A stretch of 64,000 bases of DNA from positions 62,001 through 126,000 of the forward strand of contig NZ_JOEK01000014.1 of NCBI RefSeq assembly GCF_000719135.1. The letters are read 5' to 3'. The position numbers and the translations under genes are program-made. The DNA is from Streptomyces avicenniae. Its GTDB lineage: Bacteria > Actinomycetota > Actinomycetes > Streptomycetales > Streptomycetaceae. The notes beneath the pieces are model-generated. The model saw only the letters and a program-made list of their open reading frames with translations, was not told where the DNA came from and did no database searches. Of this stretch, positions 1-8,482 are shown in pieces; the first letter of the stretch is position 1; each line of letters starts with the position of its first letter.

Positions 1-1138
1 CCGCCTCCAGCAGCTGACGGGCGGCGGGCAGCGGGTCGCGGCCGTCGAGCCACAGCTCCGCCTCCTCCCGCGCCATGGCCTCGGGCCGGTAGGGCAGGGC
101 GGCCAGGAGGGCGGCGGCGTCCGCGTCGGCCAGCTCGCCGAACGCGGGGGCGTCCACCCCGGCGTCCAGCATGCGGCGGCGGACGCCGTAGAGGCCGAGG
201 GGCGTGAGACGCGCCAGGCCGTAGCGGGTCATGTCGTCGTCGTCCGGGTCCTCGGCGTCGTCGGCCGCACCGGAGACGTCCGTCACGTCGCCCGCCTCGG
301 CGAGCACCGACTCGTCCACCGGGCGGTAGTCGAGCAGCCCGGTCCCGGCGAGGGTCGTGAAGCGGTCGTCCAGCTTGAGCACGGCCGCCGACAGCTCGTC
401 GAGGTCCGACTCGGACAGCTCCTCCACGTCGTCGGGGAGCACGGAGGCCGCCGCGACCATCGGCAGCGGCACCAGGGAGACGCCCTGGCCCGCCTCGTCG
501 GTGACGGCGAACAGGTAGAGGCTCGCCAGCGCGGAGTCGAGGAAGTCGGCCTCCTCGTCCGGGTCCCAGTCGAGGGCGTCGAGGTCGATGGCCTCGGGGT
601 CGATCTCGCCGTCGGCGGTGAGGGCGTCGCCGAGGCCGGGGAGGCCGCCGAGCAGTTCCTCGAACGTGGGCGTCGCGGCGTCGCCGAGCACGGCCTCGAC
701 GCCGTCCGTCCAGATGTCGAGGACGTCGGACGGGTCGCCCGCGGTCAGCCGCTCCAGCTCCTCACCCGCGGTCGCGGTGCCGACGGGGGTGTCGTCGGCC
801 GGGCCGACGCCCGCCTCGTCGTCGTGCTCGTCGTCGTCCCCCGCGTCGTCGTCGGACTCGGTGACGTGGACGAGGCCGCTGTCCACCGCGAAGTTCCAGG
901 CGTCGGAGGCGAGCCCCGTGCCCTCGTCGTCGGGCGCGAAGCCCAGGGCCGCCGCCGCCGAGGCGAGGTCGTCGGCGAGGAGTTCACCGCCCGCGCCGAC
1001 CGGCACCCCCTTCTCCGCCCAGCGGGCGAGGGTGACGGCGCGCGCCAGCAGGGGGGCGGCAAGCGCCTCACGGGCCAGTTCGGCGTCGGAGGGCAGCCGC
1101 ACGGGCGGCATGACGGGACGCGCGTCACCGGAGTTCAC
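1..1138 (-). CDS. conserved acidic hypothetical protein (3' part runs off the window)
   Basis: I do not recognise a function. At least 379 residues are visible. The frame starts at a GTG (1136-1138) preceded by GAGGAG at 1144-1149 with a 5-base spacer, a strong ribosome site. The protein is soluble, Ala/Asp/Glu-rich, with very acidic stretches around residues 95-110 and 300-310 and no membrane segment or signal peptide. Composition and length resemble a family of uncharacterised streptomycete proteins, but I cannot name it. It is transcribed divergently from the secreted endonuclease gene at 1352. The C-terminus lies outside the window. Confidence 0.75.
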   Translation of the reverse strand, partial: MNSGDARPVMPPVRLPSDAELAREALAAPLLARAVTLARWAEKGVPVGAGGELLADDLASAAAALGFAPDDEGTGLASDAWNFAVDSGLVHVTESDDDAGDDDEHDDEAGVGPADDTPVGTATAGEELERLTAGDPSDVLDIWTDGVEAVLGDAATPTFEELLGGLPGLGDALTADGEIDPEAIDLDALDWDPDEEADFLDSALASLYLFAVTDEAGQGVSLVPLPMVAAASVLPDDVEELSESDLDELSAAVLKLDDRFTTLAGTGLLDYRPVDESVLAEAGDVTDVSGAADDAEDPDDDDMTRYGLARLTPLGLYGVRRRMLDAGVDAPAFGELADADAAALLAALPYRPEAMAREEAELWLDGRDPLPAARQLLEA

Positions 1139-1351
1139 GATCGCTCCTCATCGGGACCACAGGGGGCAGTGCACCAGCCTAAGGGAGCCGGAGGGCTGCC
1201 GTTGACGCGAAGTCAGCCGCCCCGGGCCGCGCGGGAGCGGACGGCGCGCGGGCCGGGAGTGCGACGTCCGTTCATCCGGGGGGCGTTGACACGACCGCCC
1301 CGGCTACGGGAGTTTGACGCGCGTAGCGTCGTCGCGTTCCCGGAGGAACCC

Positions 1352-3205
1352 TTGACCGCAGCACGCCGTCCCCGAGTCACGTTCCGTGCGACCACCGCAG
1401 CCCTCGGGCCGGTGCTCGCCGCAGGTCTGTGCGCCACCCTCCTCGCCCACCCCTCCTCGGCCGCCGACGCGGCGGACGCCGTGCGTGTCCACGACGTCCA
1501 GGGCACCACCCGCCTGTCGCCGTACGCCGGGCAGCGGGTCACCGACGTGCCAGGCGTCGTGACCGGCGTGCGGACGTACGGCTCGCGCGGCTTCTGGATC
1601 CAGGACCCGTCGCCCGACCGCGACCGGGCGACGAGCGAGGGCGTCTTCGTCTTCACGAGTTCGACGCCCCAGGTCGCCGTGGGCGACGCCGTGCTGGTGA
1701 CGGCCGACGTCGGCGAGTACTACTACGGCGGCGAGGGCTCGGGCGGCCAGTCGGTGACGCAGCTGTCGCGGCCGACGGTGACGGTCGTCTCGTCGGGCAA
1801 CCCGCTGCCCGCGCCCGTGCGGCTGGACGCGCGCGCCGTCCCCGACCGGTACGCGCCGCGGGGCGACCGCGCGGCGGGCGGCAGCATCGAGGGCCTTGCA
1901 CTGCGGCCGGGGAAGTACGCGCTTGACCTCTACGAGTCGCTGGAGGGCATGGCCGTCAGCGTCACGGACGTGCCCGTCGTCGGGCCCAGCACGCCGTACT
2001 ACGAGCTGTGGGTCACGGTCGAGCCGCGCGAGAACCGTACGGCGGGCGGCGGCGTGCGCTACGGGTCGTACGACGCGCAGAACGGCGGGCGCCTCAAGGT
2101 GGAGTCGCTGGTGCCCGTCGCCCAGGAGCCGTTCCCCCGGGCCGACACAGGGGACGTGCTGACGGGGACGACGACAGGGCCGCTGGACTTCGACGAGTTC
2201 GGCGGCTACACGCTGGCCGCGCGGGAGATCGGCACGGTGGCGGACGGGGGGCGTACGCCGGAGCGCACCCGCGAGCAGCGTGCCGACGAACTGGCCGTCG
2301 CGACCTACAACGTCGAGAACCTGAACCCGGGCGACCCCGCCACCAAGTACGAGCGGCTGGCCGCCGCCGTCGCGGACAACCTGGCGTCGCCCGACATCCT
2401 GGCCCTGGAGGAGATCCAGGACGACAGCGGCCCGACGGACGACGGCACGGTGGGCGCGGAGGGAACTCTGCGGCGCTTCACGGACGCGATCGAGGCGGCG
2501 GGCGGCCCGCGGTACGCGTGGCGGCTCGTCGATCCGGTGGACGGCGCGGACGGCGGCCAGCCGGGCGGCAACATCCGCACCGCGTTCCTCTACAACCCGG
2601 AGCGCGTCTCCTTCACGGACCGCGCGGGCGGTGACGCGACGACGGCCACCGAGGTCGTGCGCCGGGGCGGGACGGCGGCGCTGACGCACTCCCCCGGGCG
2701 GGTCGCGCCGCAGGACGCGGCGTGGACGGACAGCAGGAAGCCGCTGGCCGGGGAGTTCGTGTTCCGGGGCGAGACGGTCTTCGTGGTCGCGAACCACTTC
2801 GCGTCCAAGGGCGGGGACCAGCCGCTGTCCGGGCGCTTCCAGCCCCCGGCGCGGGTCTCGGAGGAGCAGCGGCTGCGGCAGGCCGAGGTGCTGAACGGCT
2901 TCGTGCGGGACATCGCCGCGGTGGACCGGCGGGCGCGCGTGGTGGTGCTCGGGGACATCAACGACTTCGAGTTCTCGCCGGTGACGCGGGCGCTGACCCG
3001 GCACGGGGCGCTGCGGTCGGCCGTGGACAGCCTGCCGCGTGACGAGCGCTACACGTACGTCTTCCAGGGCAACTCGCAGGTGCTCGACCAGACCCTGGTG
3101 TCGCCCTCGATCCGGCGGTTCGACTACGACATCGTGCACATCAACGCGGAGTTCGCCGACCAGGCGAGCGACCACGACCCGCAGGTGCTGCGCTTCCGGC
3201 CGTGA
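1352..3205 (+). CDS. secreted endonuclease/exonuclease/phosphatase family protein
   Basis: A 617-residue extracellular protein of the EEP (DNase I-like) fold, similar in layout to ExeM/NucH-type nucleases. A signal peptide covers about residues 1-38, ending near HPSSAADA. An OB-like region follows (about 50-290), then the EEP domain (about 315-617). Visible catalytic motifs are ATYNVENL, LEEIQDDSG, VANHFASKGGD, GDINDFE and the terminal SDHDP, which carry the metal-binding and His/Asp pair. The TTG start at 1352 is chosen because GGAGGA lies at 1342-1347 and the signal peptide begins there; the frame is open further upstream but without a ribosome site. Likely role is scavenging nucleic acid or organic phosphate. 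The substrate is inferred from family only. Confidence 0.85.
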   Translation: MTAARRPRVTFRATTAALGPVLAAGLCATLLAHPSSAADAADAVRVHDVQGTTRLSPYAGQRVTDVPGVVTGVRTYGSRGFWIQDPSPDRDRATSEGVFVFTSSTPQVAVGDAVLVTADVGEYYYGGEGSGGQSVTQLSRPTVTVVSSGNPLPAPVRLDARAVPDRYAPRGDRAAGGSIEGLALRPGKYALDLYESLEGMAVSVTDVPVVGPSTPYYELWVTVEPRENRTAGGGVRYGSYDAQNGGRLKVESLVPVAQEPFPRADTGDVLTGTTTGPLDFDEFGGYTLAAREIGTVADGGRTPERTREQRADELAVATYNVENLNPGDPATKYERLAAAVADNLASPDILALEEIQDDSGPTDDGTVGAEGTLRRFTDAIEAAGGPRYAWRLVDPVDGADGGQPGGNIRTAFLYNPERVSFTDRAGGDATTATEVVRRGGTAALTHSPGRVAPQDAAWTDSRKPLAGEFVFRGETVFVVANHFASKGGDQPLSGRFQPPARVSEEQRLRQAEVLNGFVRDIAAVDRRARVVVLGDINDFEFSPVTRALTRHGALRSAVDSLPRDERYTYVFQGNSQVLDQTLVSPSIRRFDYDIVHINAEFADQASDHDPQVLRFRP

Positions 3206-3272
3206 GCCGGGCGCCGCGCGCCGTGGGCGGTTGTCGGTGGACGGGGCGTGGGGCGGCGGGCAGACTCGGCGC

Positions 3273-4166
3273 ATGCGTGATGCTCCTTTCGGCCGCACCC
3301 TCGCGGCGATGATCACCCCGTTCGCCGGGGACGGTTCGCTCGACCTGGCCGGTGCGCGGCGGCTCGCGGCCCATCTCGTGGACCGCGGCGGCTGTGACGG
3401 CCTGGTCGTGAACGGGACGGGCGGCGAGTCGCCGACCACCTCCGACGCGGAGAAGACCGCCCTGGTGCGGGCCGTGGTGGAGGAGGTCGGCGACCGCGCC
3501 TCGGTCGTGGCGGGCGTCGGTTCCGCCGACACCCGGCACACGGTGGCGCTCGGCCGGGCCGCGGGCGCGGCGGGGGCCGACGGCCTGCTGGTGGTGACGC
3601 CGTACTACTCGCGGCCGACGCAGGAGGGGATCGTCCACCATCTGCGGGCGGTCGCCGACGCGGCTGAGGTGCCGGTGATGCTCTACGACGTCCCGGCGCG
3701 GACGGGCGAGGGCACGGCGCTGACGGCCGACTCGCTGCGTGGCCTGGCGGAGCATCCGCGGGTCGTGGCGGTCAAGGACTGCTCCTTCGACCTGCTCAAG
3801 TCGGGTCTCGTGCTGGCGGACACGGACCTCGCGTACTACTCGGGGAGCGACGAGCTGACCCTGCCGCTGCTGTCGATCGGGGCGAGCGGCGTGGTGAGCA
3901 CGGTCGCCAACCTCGTGGGGGTGCGGGTCACGGCGATGATCGACGCCTTCGACAAGGGGGACGCGGAGGAGGCGGCGCGGCTGCACCGGGCGCTGCTGCC
4001 GCTGGTGGACGCGGTGTTCGGCGAGGTTCCGGCGACCGTGGCGGTGAAGGCGCTGTTCGCGGCGGCCGGGCTGCCGGGCGGGCCGGTGCGTTCGCCGCTG
4101 CTGGCGGCGGGGCCCGAGCTGACGGAGCGTCTGGCCGCCGCGCTGCGGGGGGCGGTGGCGGCGTGA
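3273..4166 (+). CDS. dapA: dihydrodipicolinate synthase family protein (DapA homologue)
   Basis: A 297-residue class I aldolase of the DapA/NAL family, expected to condense pyruvate with aspartate semialdehyde in lysine/diaminopimelate synthesis. Schiff-base lysine is K168 in VAVKDC. The YY of VTPYYSRP (about 111-112) supplies the catalytic tyrosine, and NGTGGESPT and YDVPARTG fit the family. The ATG at 3273 opens the conserved N-terminus. There is no Shine-Dalgarno, and a weak CAGACT hexamer lies 6 bases upstream, so the transcript may be leaderless. Streptomycetes commonly carry more than one dapA-like gene, so this could be a paralogue acting on another keto acid. dapD lies 1.5 kb away on the opposite strand. 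Confidence 0.8.
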   Translation: MRDAPFGRTLAAMITPFAGDGSLDLAGARRLAAHLVDRGGCDGLVVNGTGGESPTTSDAEKTALVRAVVEEVGDRASVVAGVGSADTRHTVALGRAAGAAGADGLLVVTPYYSRPTQEGIVHHLRAVADAAEVPVMLYDVPARTGEGTALTADSLRGLAEHPRVVAVKDCSFDLLKSGLVLADTDLAYYSGSDELTLPLLSIGASGVVSTVANLVGVRVTAMIDAFDKGDAEEAARLHRALLPLVDAVFGEVPATVAVKALFAAAGLPGGPVRSPLLAAGPELTERLAAALRGAVAA

Positions 4167-4195
4167 GGCGCGGGTGAGCCGACGGGGGGCCGGGC

Positions 4196-4241
4196 GATCA
4201 CGAGGCGTGACAACCGCGTGGTCCGGCCAGGCGTCGTGATC
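4196..4241. repeat. inverted repeat GATCACGA/TCGTGATC
   Basis: GATCACGA at 4196-4203 and TCGTGATC at 4234-4241 are perfect complements separated by 30 bases. They sit between the dapA stop and the DUF3995-like gene. This could be a weak terminator stem or a split operator. There is no T-run. Confidence 0.35.
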
Positions 4242-4309
4242 GCGGTATCAACCCTCAGAGGGACGGGTTTTCCCCCGGGAGGGTGACGACAGGGCGGGTC
4301 CGCGCCGAT

Positions 4310-4315
4310 TACTCT
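4310..4315 (+). promoter_or_regulatory. -10 hexamer TACTCT, leaderless start for the gene at 4323
   Basis: TACTCT lies exactly 7 bases before the ATG at 4323 with no Shine-Dalgarno between. Transcription would begin at or next to the start codon. I see no clear -35. Confidence 0.6.
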
Positions 4316-4322
4316 GCGTGAC

Positions 4323-4862
4323 ATGAAGAGGTTTTCCGTCAGCCGCTGGGCCGTACCGGCCGCACTTGTCTGGACCGTTCTGTTCGCCGCGGGTCATGTG
4401 TGGGCGATCTTCGACAACGGGCGTCACGGCGTCGGTACCGATCCGGGCACCGGTGTCACGGGGTGGGCCAATCTGCTGCCGAACGCCGTCGTGATCGTCC
4501 TGTGCGTGGCGGCCGTCCTGCTGCTCGTCCGATCGCCCCGGCTGCCGTCACCGCTGGCCGCCTGCGGCCTGTGGGTCGGCGTGCCGCTGCTCGTGGTGCG
4601 CGGGGTGGCGGGGACGGTGGACCAGGTGCTCATCCACAGCGGCGCGATGCCCTACGGCATGTTCGACGACGACCGGGGTCATGTGAACACCGGCTGGGCC
4701 ACGTGGTCGGGGACCGTCGTGGACAGCTACTTCCTCCTGGGCGCTGTCCTGTTCATCTTCGCCGTCGGTCCCCGGATGTGGCGCAGGGAGGGACGGGCGG
4801 CCGGGATACCCGGGCCCCGTCCCGTCCGGCCGGGGTCGGGCGCGGAGGCGGGGCGGGGCTGA
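4323..4862 (+). CDS. small integral membrane protein, DUF3995-like
   Basis: A 179-residue protein with about four predicted membrane segments (about 10-30, 48-68, 76-98 and 134-153) and a short basic, proline-rich cytoplasmic tail. Segment 1 contains the GHVWAIF motif that recalls DUF3995 proteins. Function is unknown. The start is fixed by the TACTCT-N7-ATG arrangement. It ends 28 bases from the convergent EI24-type gene. Confidence 0.7.
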   Translation: MKRFSVSRWAVPAALVWTVLFAAGHVWAIFDNGRHGVGTDPGTGVTGWANLLPNAVVIVLCVAAVLLLVRSPRLPSPLAACGLWVGVPLLVVRGVAGTVDQVLIHSGAMPYGMFDDDRGHVNTGWATWSGTVVDSYFLLGAVLFIFAVGPRMWRREGRAAGIPGPRPVRPGSGAEAGRG

Positions 4863-4890
4863 GCGGGCTGGCTGGCCGGGCCGGGAGGAT

Positions 4891-5664
4891 TCACGCCTTG
4901 CCGAGCGTCACGGGAGCCGCGACCGGGGGCTCTGCGGTGAGGTCGCGCACCAGCAGCGTCGCCCCGGCGACCGCCCCGGGCATCAGCAGGACGGCCACCA
5001 CGGGCACGAGGAACGCCAGCACGAGCGGCAGCCCGAACCCCAGGGTCACGGCGAGCCTCCCGCGCAGCAGCCGCATCCTGTCCGGCACGGAGATGCCCCG
5101 GCGGTCCATGGCGACCGAGGACAGCTCGACGGTCAGGAAGAAGCCGGAGACGCCGAGGCCGAGCACCGGGACGACCGTCTGCCCCAGCACCGGGACGAAG
5201 CCGAGGAAGAACAGGGGGACGGTGAACAGCAGGACGCGCAGCAGGACCTGGGCGCTGTCGCGCAGCGAGACGGCCAGGTCCTGCCACAGCGGCCGGTCGG
5301 GCCCCGGGGGCGCACCGCCCTCCGAGTCCTCGACCTGTTCCGACAGGGACTCGTAGAACGGCTCGCCCACCAGCAGCGTCACGGCCGTGAAGGTGATCAC
5401 GGCCAGCAGCAGGGCGGCTCCGACGAGCAGGAGCGCGAAGGAGGTGCGCAGCAGTGACTGCCAGGGGCTGCCCCAGTCGTCGGCGAAGGGCGTGGCCCAG
5501 ACGGCGAGGTCCCCCGCCCAGAGGGCGAGGGCCACGAGCGCCGCGGCGTAGACGGCCAGGGTGATCAGCGCGGGCAGCAGGCCGAAGAGGAGCCTGCGGG
5601 GGCGCCGGAACACCCAGCGCTGTCCCTGGAGCAGGAGGCGCAGGCCGGCGAGGAATCCGTTCAC
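4891..5664 (-). CDS. EI24 domain-containing membrane protein (CysZ-like)
   Basis: A 257-residue protein with at least four hydrophobic segments, of the EI24/CysZ family. The N-terminus (FLAGLRLLLQGQRWVFRRP) matches the amphipathic entry helix of that family, and the motif ending VGEPFYESLSEQVE sits after the second hydrophobic block. In enterobacteria CysZ moves sulfate; actinobacterial members are mostly uncharacterised, so transport is an inference. The start is GTG at 5662-5664, preceded by TAGCCT and a 7-base gap, so the message is probably leaderless. Confidence 0.75.
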   Translation of the reverse strand: MNGFLAGLRLLLQGQRWVFRRPRRLLFGLLPALITLAVYAAALVALALWAGDLAVWATPFADDWGSPWQSLLRTSFALLLVGAALLLAVITFTAVTLLVGEPFYESLSEQVEDSEGGAPPGPDRPLWQDLAVSLRDSAQVLLRVLLFTVPLFFLGFVPVLGQTVVPVLGLGVSGFFLTVELSSVAMDRRGISVPDRMRLLRGRLAVTLGFGLPLVLAFLVPVVAVLLMPGAVAGATLLVRDLTAEPPVAAPVTLGKA

Positions 5665-5671
5665 GCCGGTC

Positions 5672-5677
5672 AGGCTA
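5672..5677 (-). promoter_or_regulatory. -10 hexamer TAGCCT, leaderless start for the EI24 gene
   Basis: On the minus strand TAGCCT, then 7 bases, then the GTG at 5664. There is no Shine-Dalgarno. Confidence 0.6.
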
Positions 5678-5706
5678 GCGCCCCGGGCCCGTGGCCGACG
5701 AACGCG

Positions 5707-6693
5707 TCAATTGTGGCTGTGCAGAGCCGCGTTGAGGCCGCCCCAGGTGCCGGTCCTCGGCAGCGCCTGGACGGTGCCCGTGGTGGAGTTGCGGCGGAAG
5801 AGGAGGTTGTCCGCGCCGGACAGTTCGAGGGCCTTGACGACGGCGCCGTCGGGCAGCGTGACGCGCGTCCCGGCCGTCACGTAGAGCCCGGCCTCGACGA
5901 CGCAGTCGTCGCCCAGGGAGATGCCGATGCCCGCCTGGGCGCCGAGGAGGCACCGCTCGCCGATGGCGACGGTCTGCTTCCCGCCGCCGGAGAGCGTGCC
6001 CATGATGGACGCGCCGCCGCCGATGTCCGAGCCGTCCCCGACGACGACACCCGCGCTGATGCGGCCCTCCACCATGGAGGTGCCGAGGGTGCCCGCGTTG
6101 TAGTTGCAGAAGCCCTCGTGCATCACGGTGGTGCCGGGGGCCAGGTGGGCGCCGAGGCGCACGCGGTCGGCGTCGCCGATCCGCACCCCGGCGGGCACCA
6201 CGTAGTCCGTCATGCGCGGGAACTTGTCCACGCTCGTCACGGAGAGGCGGACGCCCTCGGCGCGCGCGGCGAGCCTGGCGCGCTCGACGCCGTCCGCCGG
6301 GACGGGGCCGAGGTTGGTCCAGGCGACGTTGGCGAGCAGGCCGAACACGCCGTCGAGGCTGAGGCCGTGGGGCCGCACGAGGCGGTGGCTGAGGAGGTGG
6401 AGCCGCAGGTAGACGTCGTGCGCGTCCACGGGCTTGCCGTCCAGCGAGCCGATGACCGTGCGGACCGCCACCACCTCGACGCCTCGGCGCGCGTCGGGGC
6501 CGAGGGCCGCGGGCGCCGAGGCGCCGAGCAGTTCCGCGGCCCGCTCAGGGGTCAGGCGCTCGGTGCCCGTGACGCCGGGCTCGTCGGCCAGTTCCGGCGC
6601 GGGGTACCAGGTGTCGAGGACGGTCCCGTCGGGGGCGAGGGTGGCGAGTCCGGCGGCGACGGCGCCGGGGGCGGAGGTGGTTGCGTCGGTCAT
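5707..6693 (-). CDS. dapD: 2,3,4,5-tetrahydropyridine-2,6-dicarboxylate N-succinyltransferase
   Basis: A 328-residue actinobacterial-type DapD, which succinylates tetrahydrodipicolinate in the succinylase branch of lysine/diaminopimelate synthesis. After an alpha/beta N-terminal domain (about 1-150), hexapeptide repeats forming a left-handed beta-helix run from about 165 to 290 ([42 protein letters not shown]). The conserved [12 protein letters not shown] segment is present. Length is normal. The ATG at 6693 follows TAGCGT by 7 bases, so the mRNA is likely leaderless. The -10 overlaps the end of the upstream tetR gene, giving dapD its own promoter. Confidence 0.95.
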   Translation of the reverse strand: MTDATTSAPGAVAAGLATLAPDGTVLDTWYPAPELADEPGVTGTERLTPERAAELLGASAPAALGPDARRGVEVVAVRTVIGSLDGKPVDAHDVYLRLHLLSHRLVRPHGLSLDGVFGLLANVAWTNLGPVPADGVERARLAARAEGVRLSVTSVDKFPRMTDYVVPAGVRIGDADRVRLGAHLAPGTTVMHEGFCNYNAGTLGTSMVEGRISAGVVVGDGSDIGGGASIMGTLSGGGKQTVAIGERCLLGAQAGIGISLGDDCVVEAGLYVTAGTRVTLPDGAVVKALELSGADNLLFRRNSTTGTVQALPRTGTWGGLNAALHSHN

Positions 6694-6700
6694 GTGCCCG

Positions 6701-6706
6701 ACGCTA
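6701..6706 (-). promoter_or_regulatory. -10 hexamer TAGCGT for dapD, overlapping the tetR stop
   Basis: TAGCGT on the minus strand, 7 bases before the dapD ATG. The hexamer shares bases 6704-6706 with the tetR stop codon. Confidence 0.6.
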
Positions 6707-7300
6707 ACGGGTGGAAGGGCCGCGCGGCGAACCGGTCCGGTTCCCGGGCACGAGCCGGGCGAAGGCCGCCCGCGTCTGCCCGGGGTCGTGCGGCCTGCCG
6801 GTCAGCATGAGCTGGATCAGCAGGCCGTCGAGCAGCGCGACCACGGCGCGCGCGGTGGCCTCGTCGGGCGCGAGCGGGCGCACGAGCACGGCCATGTCGT
6901 CCAGGCAGCGGGCGGCGAGCGGCCGGACGACGGGACGGGTGAGCCCGGCGAAGTACAGCTCGTACTCCAGACGCGTCTGCGCGAGGCGGGGGCCGAGGCA
7001 GTCGTCGATGAGGCGGACCGCGGCGTCGGCGGGCGCCTCGTCCGGCGGGGCGTCGCCGAGCCAGGCCGCGAGCCAGCCGAGCCAGCCGTCGTTGACGCGC
7101 TCCAGGGCGGCGGTCAGCAGGGCGTCCAGGTCGGTGAAGTGGTAGGTGGTCGAGCCGAGCGGCACGTCCGCCTCCGCGGCGACGGCGCGGTGGCTCAGGG
7201 CGGCGATGCCGTCCCGCTCGACGACGCGGACGGCGGCGTCCACGATCCGCTCGCGGCGGTCCGGGTCGTGACGGCGGGCACGGCGGGCCGCCGCGGCCAT
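6704..7300 (-). CDS. TetR family transcriptional regulator
   Basis: A 198-residue TetR-type repressor. The N-terminal helix-turn-helix spans about residues 15-60 ([20 protein letters not shown], then [14 protein letters not shown]). The divergent ligand domain fills the rest and ends in a region typical of TetR_C-type regulators. Its ATG overlaps the SMR transporter stop by one base (TGATG), so it is translationally coupled to the pump it most likely controls. The likely operator is the palindrome at 7619-7638, at the pump promoter, implying autoregulation of the two-gene operon. Confidence 0.9.
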   Translation of the reverse strand: MAAAARRARRHDPDRRERIVDAAVRVVERDGIAALSHRAVAAEADVPLGSTTYHFTDLDALLTAALERVNDGWLGWLAAWLGDAPPDEAPADAAVRLIDDCLGPRLAQTRLEYELYFAGLTRPVVRPLAARCLDDMAVLVRPLAPDEATARAVVALLDGLLIQLMLTGRPHDPGQTRAAFARLVPGNRTGSPRGPSTR

Positions 7301-7620
7301 CAGTGGGCCCCGCCGACGTTCAGCACGACGACCCCGGCGATCACCAGGCCGATGCCGAGCGCCTTCGCCAGGGTCGCGGGCTCGTCCAGGAAGAGGATGC
7401 CGATCGCGGCGATCAGCGCGGTACCCGCGCCGGACCAGATGGCGTACGCGACGCCGACGTCGAGCTGGCGCAGCGTGCGCGCGAGCAGCAGGAACGCCAC
7501 GAGGTAGCAGACGGTCGTGCCGAGAGTGGGCCACAGCTTGCTGAAGCCGTCGCTGACCTTCATCAGGGTGGTCCCGGCGATCTCGGCGAGGATCGCGCAG
7601 GCGAGCAGTACGTACGTCAT
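7300..7620 (-). CDS. small multidrug resistance (SMR) efflux protein, EmrE/QacE type
   Basis: A 106-residue, four-helix SMR proton antiporter. Glu13 (AILAEIAGTTLMK) is the proton- and drug-binding glutamate of the family. The GVAYAIWSGAGTALIA and FLDEPATLAKALGIGLVIAGVVVLN segments are typical. The ATG at 7620 is chosen because it begins helix 1 and lies 7 bases after TACGCT; the frame is open upstream but the extension is not SMR-like. It is first gene of an operon with the TetR regulator. Likely exports cationic compounds, possibly as a homodimer. Confidence 0.9.
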   Translation of the reverse strand: MTYVLLACAILAEIAGTTLMKVSDGFSKLWPTLGTTVCYLVAFLLLARTLRQLDVGVAYAIWSGAGTALIAAIGILFLDEPATLAKALGIGLVIAGVVVLNVGGAH

Positions 7621-7638
7621 ATGTACAAGCGTACACAT
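7619..7638. promoter_or_regulatory. palindromic TetR operator overlapping the SMR promoter
   Basis: TGTAC at 7622-7626 and GTACA at 7631-7635 form a perfect dyad with a 4-base centre, extended by AT/AT at 7619-7620 and 7637-7638. The dyad covers the TACGCT hexamer (7628-7633, minus strand) and abuts the start codon. Bound repressor would block the leaderless promoter directly. Confidence 0.65.
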
Positions 7639-7781
7639 AGGCTGTCCGGCCGCTGGAGTGACCCCCGCGCGCGCCACCGCCCGCCGCCCCCGCGGGCGGC
7701 GCCATCCTTGCCGCGGACACGGGCACGCCCCCGGGGCCACCCACCCCCGCGCCCGGGACGTCACAGGAGGGAACGAGACCG

Positions 7782-8018
7782 ATGGCCGAGTGCGAGACCT
7801 GCGGCAACGACTACCGGATGGCCTTCGAGGTGCGCGCGGCCGGGGAGGTCCACGTCTTCGACAGCTTCGAGTGCGCGGTGCAGCGCATGGCGCCGATCTG
7901 CGAGAACTGCGGCTGCCGCATCATGGGGCACGGCCTGGAGACCGAGGACGGCCACTTCTACTGCTGCGCGCACTGCGCGCGCGTCCAGGGCCACGCCATG
8001 CTGGTGGACCGCGCCTGA
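7782..8018 (+). CDS. small cysteine-rich zinc-binding protein, metallothionein/zinc-ribbon-like
   Basis: A 78-residue protein with nine cysteines: C4, C7, C31, C40, C43, C45, C61, C62 and C65, plus several histidines. The CxxC, CxxCxC and CCxxC groups are suited to binding two metal ions, as in proteins annotated as prokaryotic metallothionein or treble-clef zinc ribbons. A strong ribosome site (AGGAGGGA) precedes the ATG. It stands alone, followed by a strong hairpin. Role is unknown; metal storage or protein binding are both possible. Confidence 0.8.
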   Translation: MAECETCGNDYRMAFEVRAAGEVHVFDSFECAVQRMAPICENCGCRIMGHGLETEDGHFYCCAHCARVQGHAMLVDRA

Positions 8019-8053
8019 CGGCACCCCGACCCCGGCGGCGCACGGGCCGGAGA

Positions 8054-8110
8054 GCGCGGAAGGGGCGCGGGCGGCGACCGGTCCGGTCACCACCCGCGCC
8101 CCTTCCGCGC
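8054..8110. terminator. strong bidirectional hairpin between the Cys-rich gene and the suf operon
   Basis: GCGCGGAAGGGGCGCGGG at 8054-8071 is perfectly complementary to 8093-8110, an 18-bp stem with a 21-base loop. It lies between convergent genes and could terminate both. There is no U-tract, which is usual in streptomycetes. Confidence 0.8.
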
Positions 8111-8143
8111 AGTGTCGGGGGCGGCACCAGGCCGCCCCCGCCC

Positions 8144-8482
8144 TCAGATGTTGAAGCCGAGCGCGAGCAGCTGCTCCCGCCCGTCGTCCGTGATCTTGTC
8201 CGGGCCCCACGGCGGCATCCAGACCCAGTTGATCTTCAGCTCGGAGACCAGGCCGTCGGTGGCCGACCGCGCCTGGTCCTCGATGACGTCGGTGAGCGGG
8301 CAGGCGGCCGAGGTGAGGGTCATGTCGATCGTCGCGACGTTCGCGTCGTCGATGTGCACCCCGTAGATCAGCCCGAGGTTCACGACGTCGATCCCCAGCT
8401 CGGGATCGACGACGTCCATCATCGCCTCGCGGACCTCTTCCTCGCTCGCCGGCGCCGTCGCGGTCGTCCCGGTGTCGCTCAC
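8144..8482 (-). CDS. sufT: Fe-S cluster assembly factor of the PaaD/SufT (DUF59) family
   Basis: A 112-residue DUF59/MIP18-type protein, the last gene of the suf operon. Such proteins help deliver or mature Fe-S clusters on targets. The VVDPELGIDVVNLGLIYGV core and the reactive cysteine in TSAACPLTD are both present, and PPWGPDKITDDGREQL closes the domain. The GTG at 8482 is chosen because it overlaps the sufU stop (GTGA), indicating coupling; the frame extends upstream only inside sufU. Length is typical. Confidence 0.9.
   Translation of the reverse strand: MSDTGTTATAPASEEEVREAMMDVVDPELGIDVVNLGLIYGVHIDDANVATIDMTLTSAACPLTDVIEDQARSATDGLVSELKINWVWMPPWGPDKITDDGREQLLALGFNI

Noticed and set aside
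1270..1291. PHO box upstream of the secreted endonuclease
   Set aside because: GTTCATCCGGG looks like one 11-base PhoP unit, but no second unit follows in phase, and at least two are needed.
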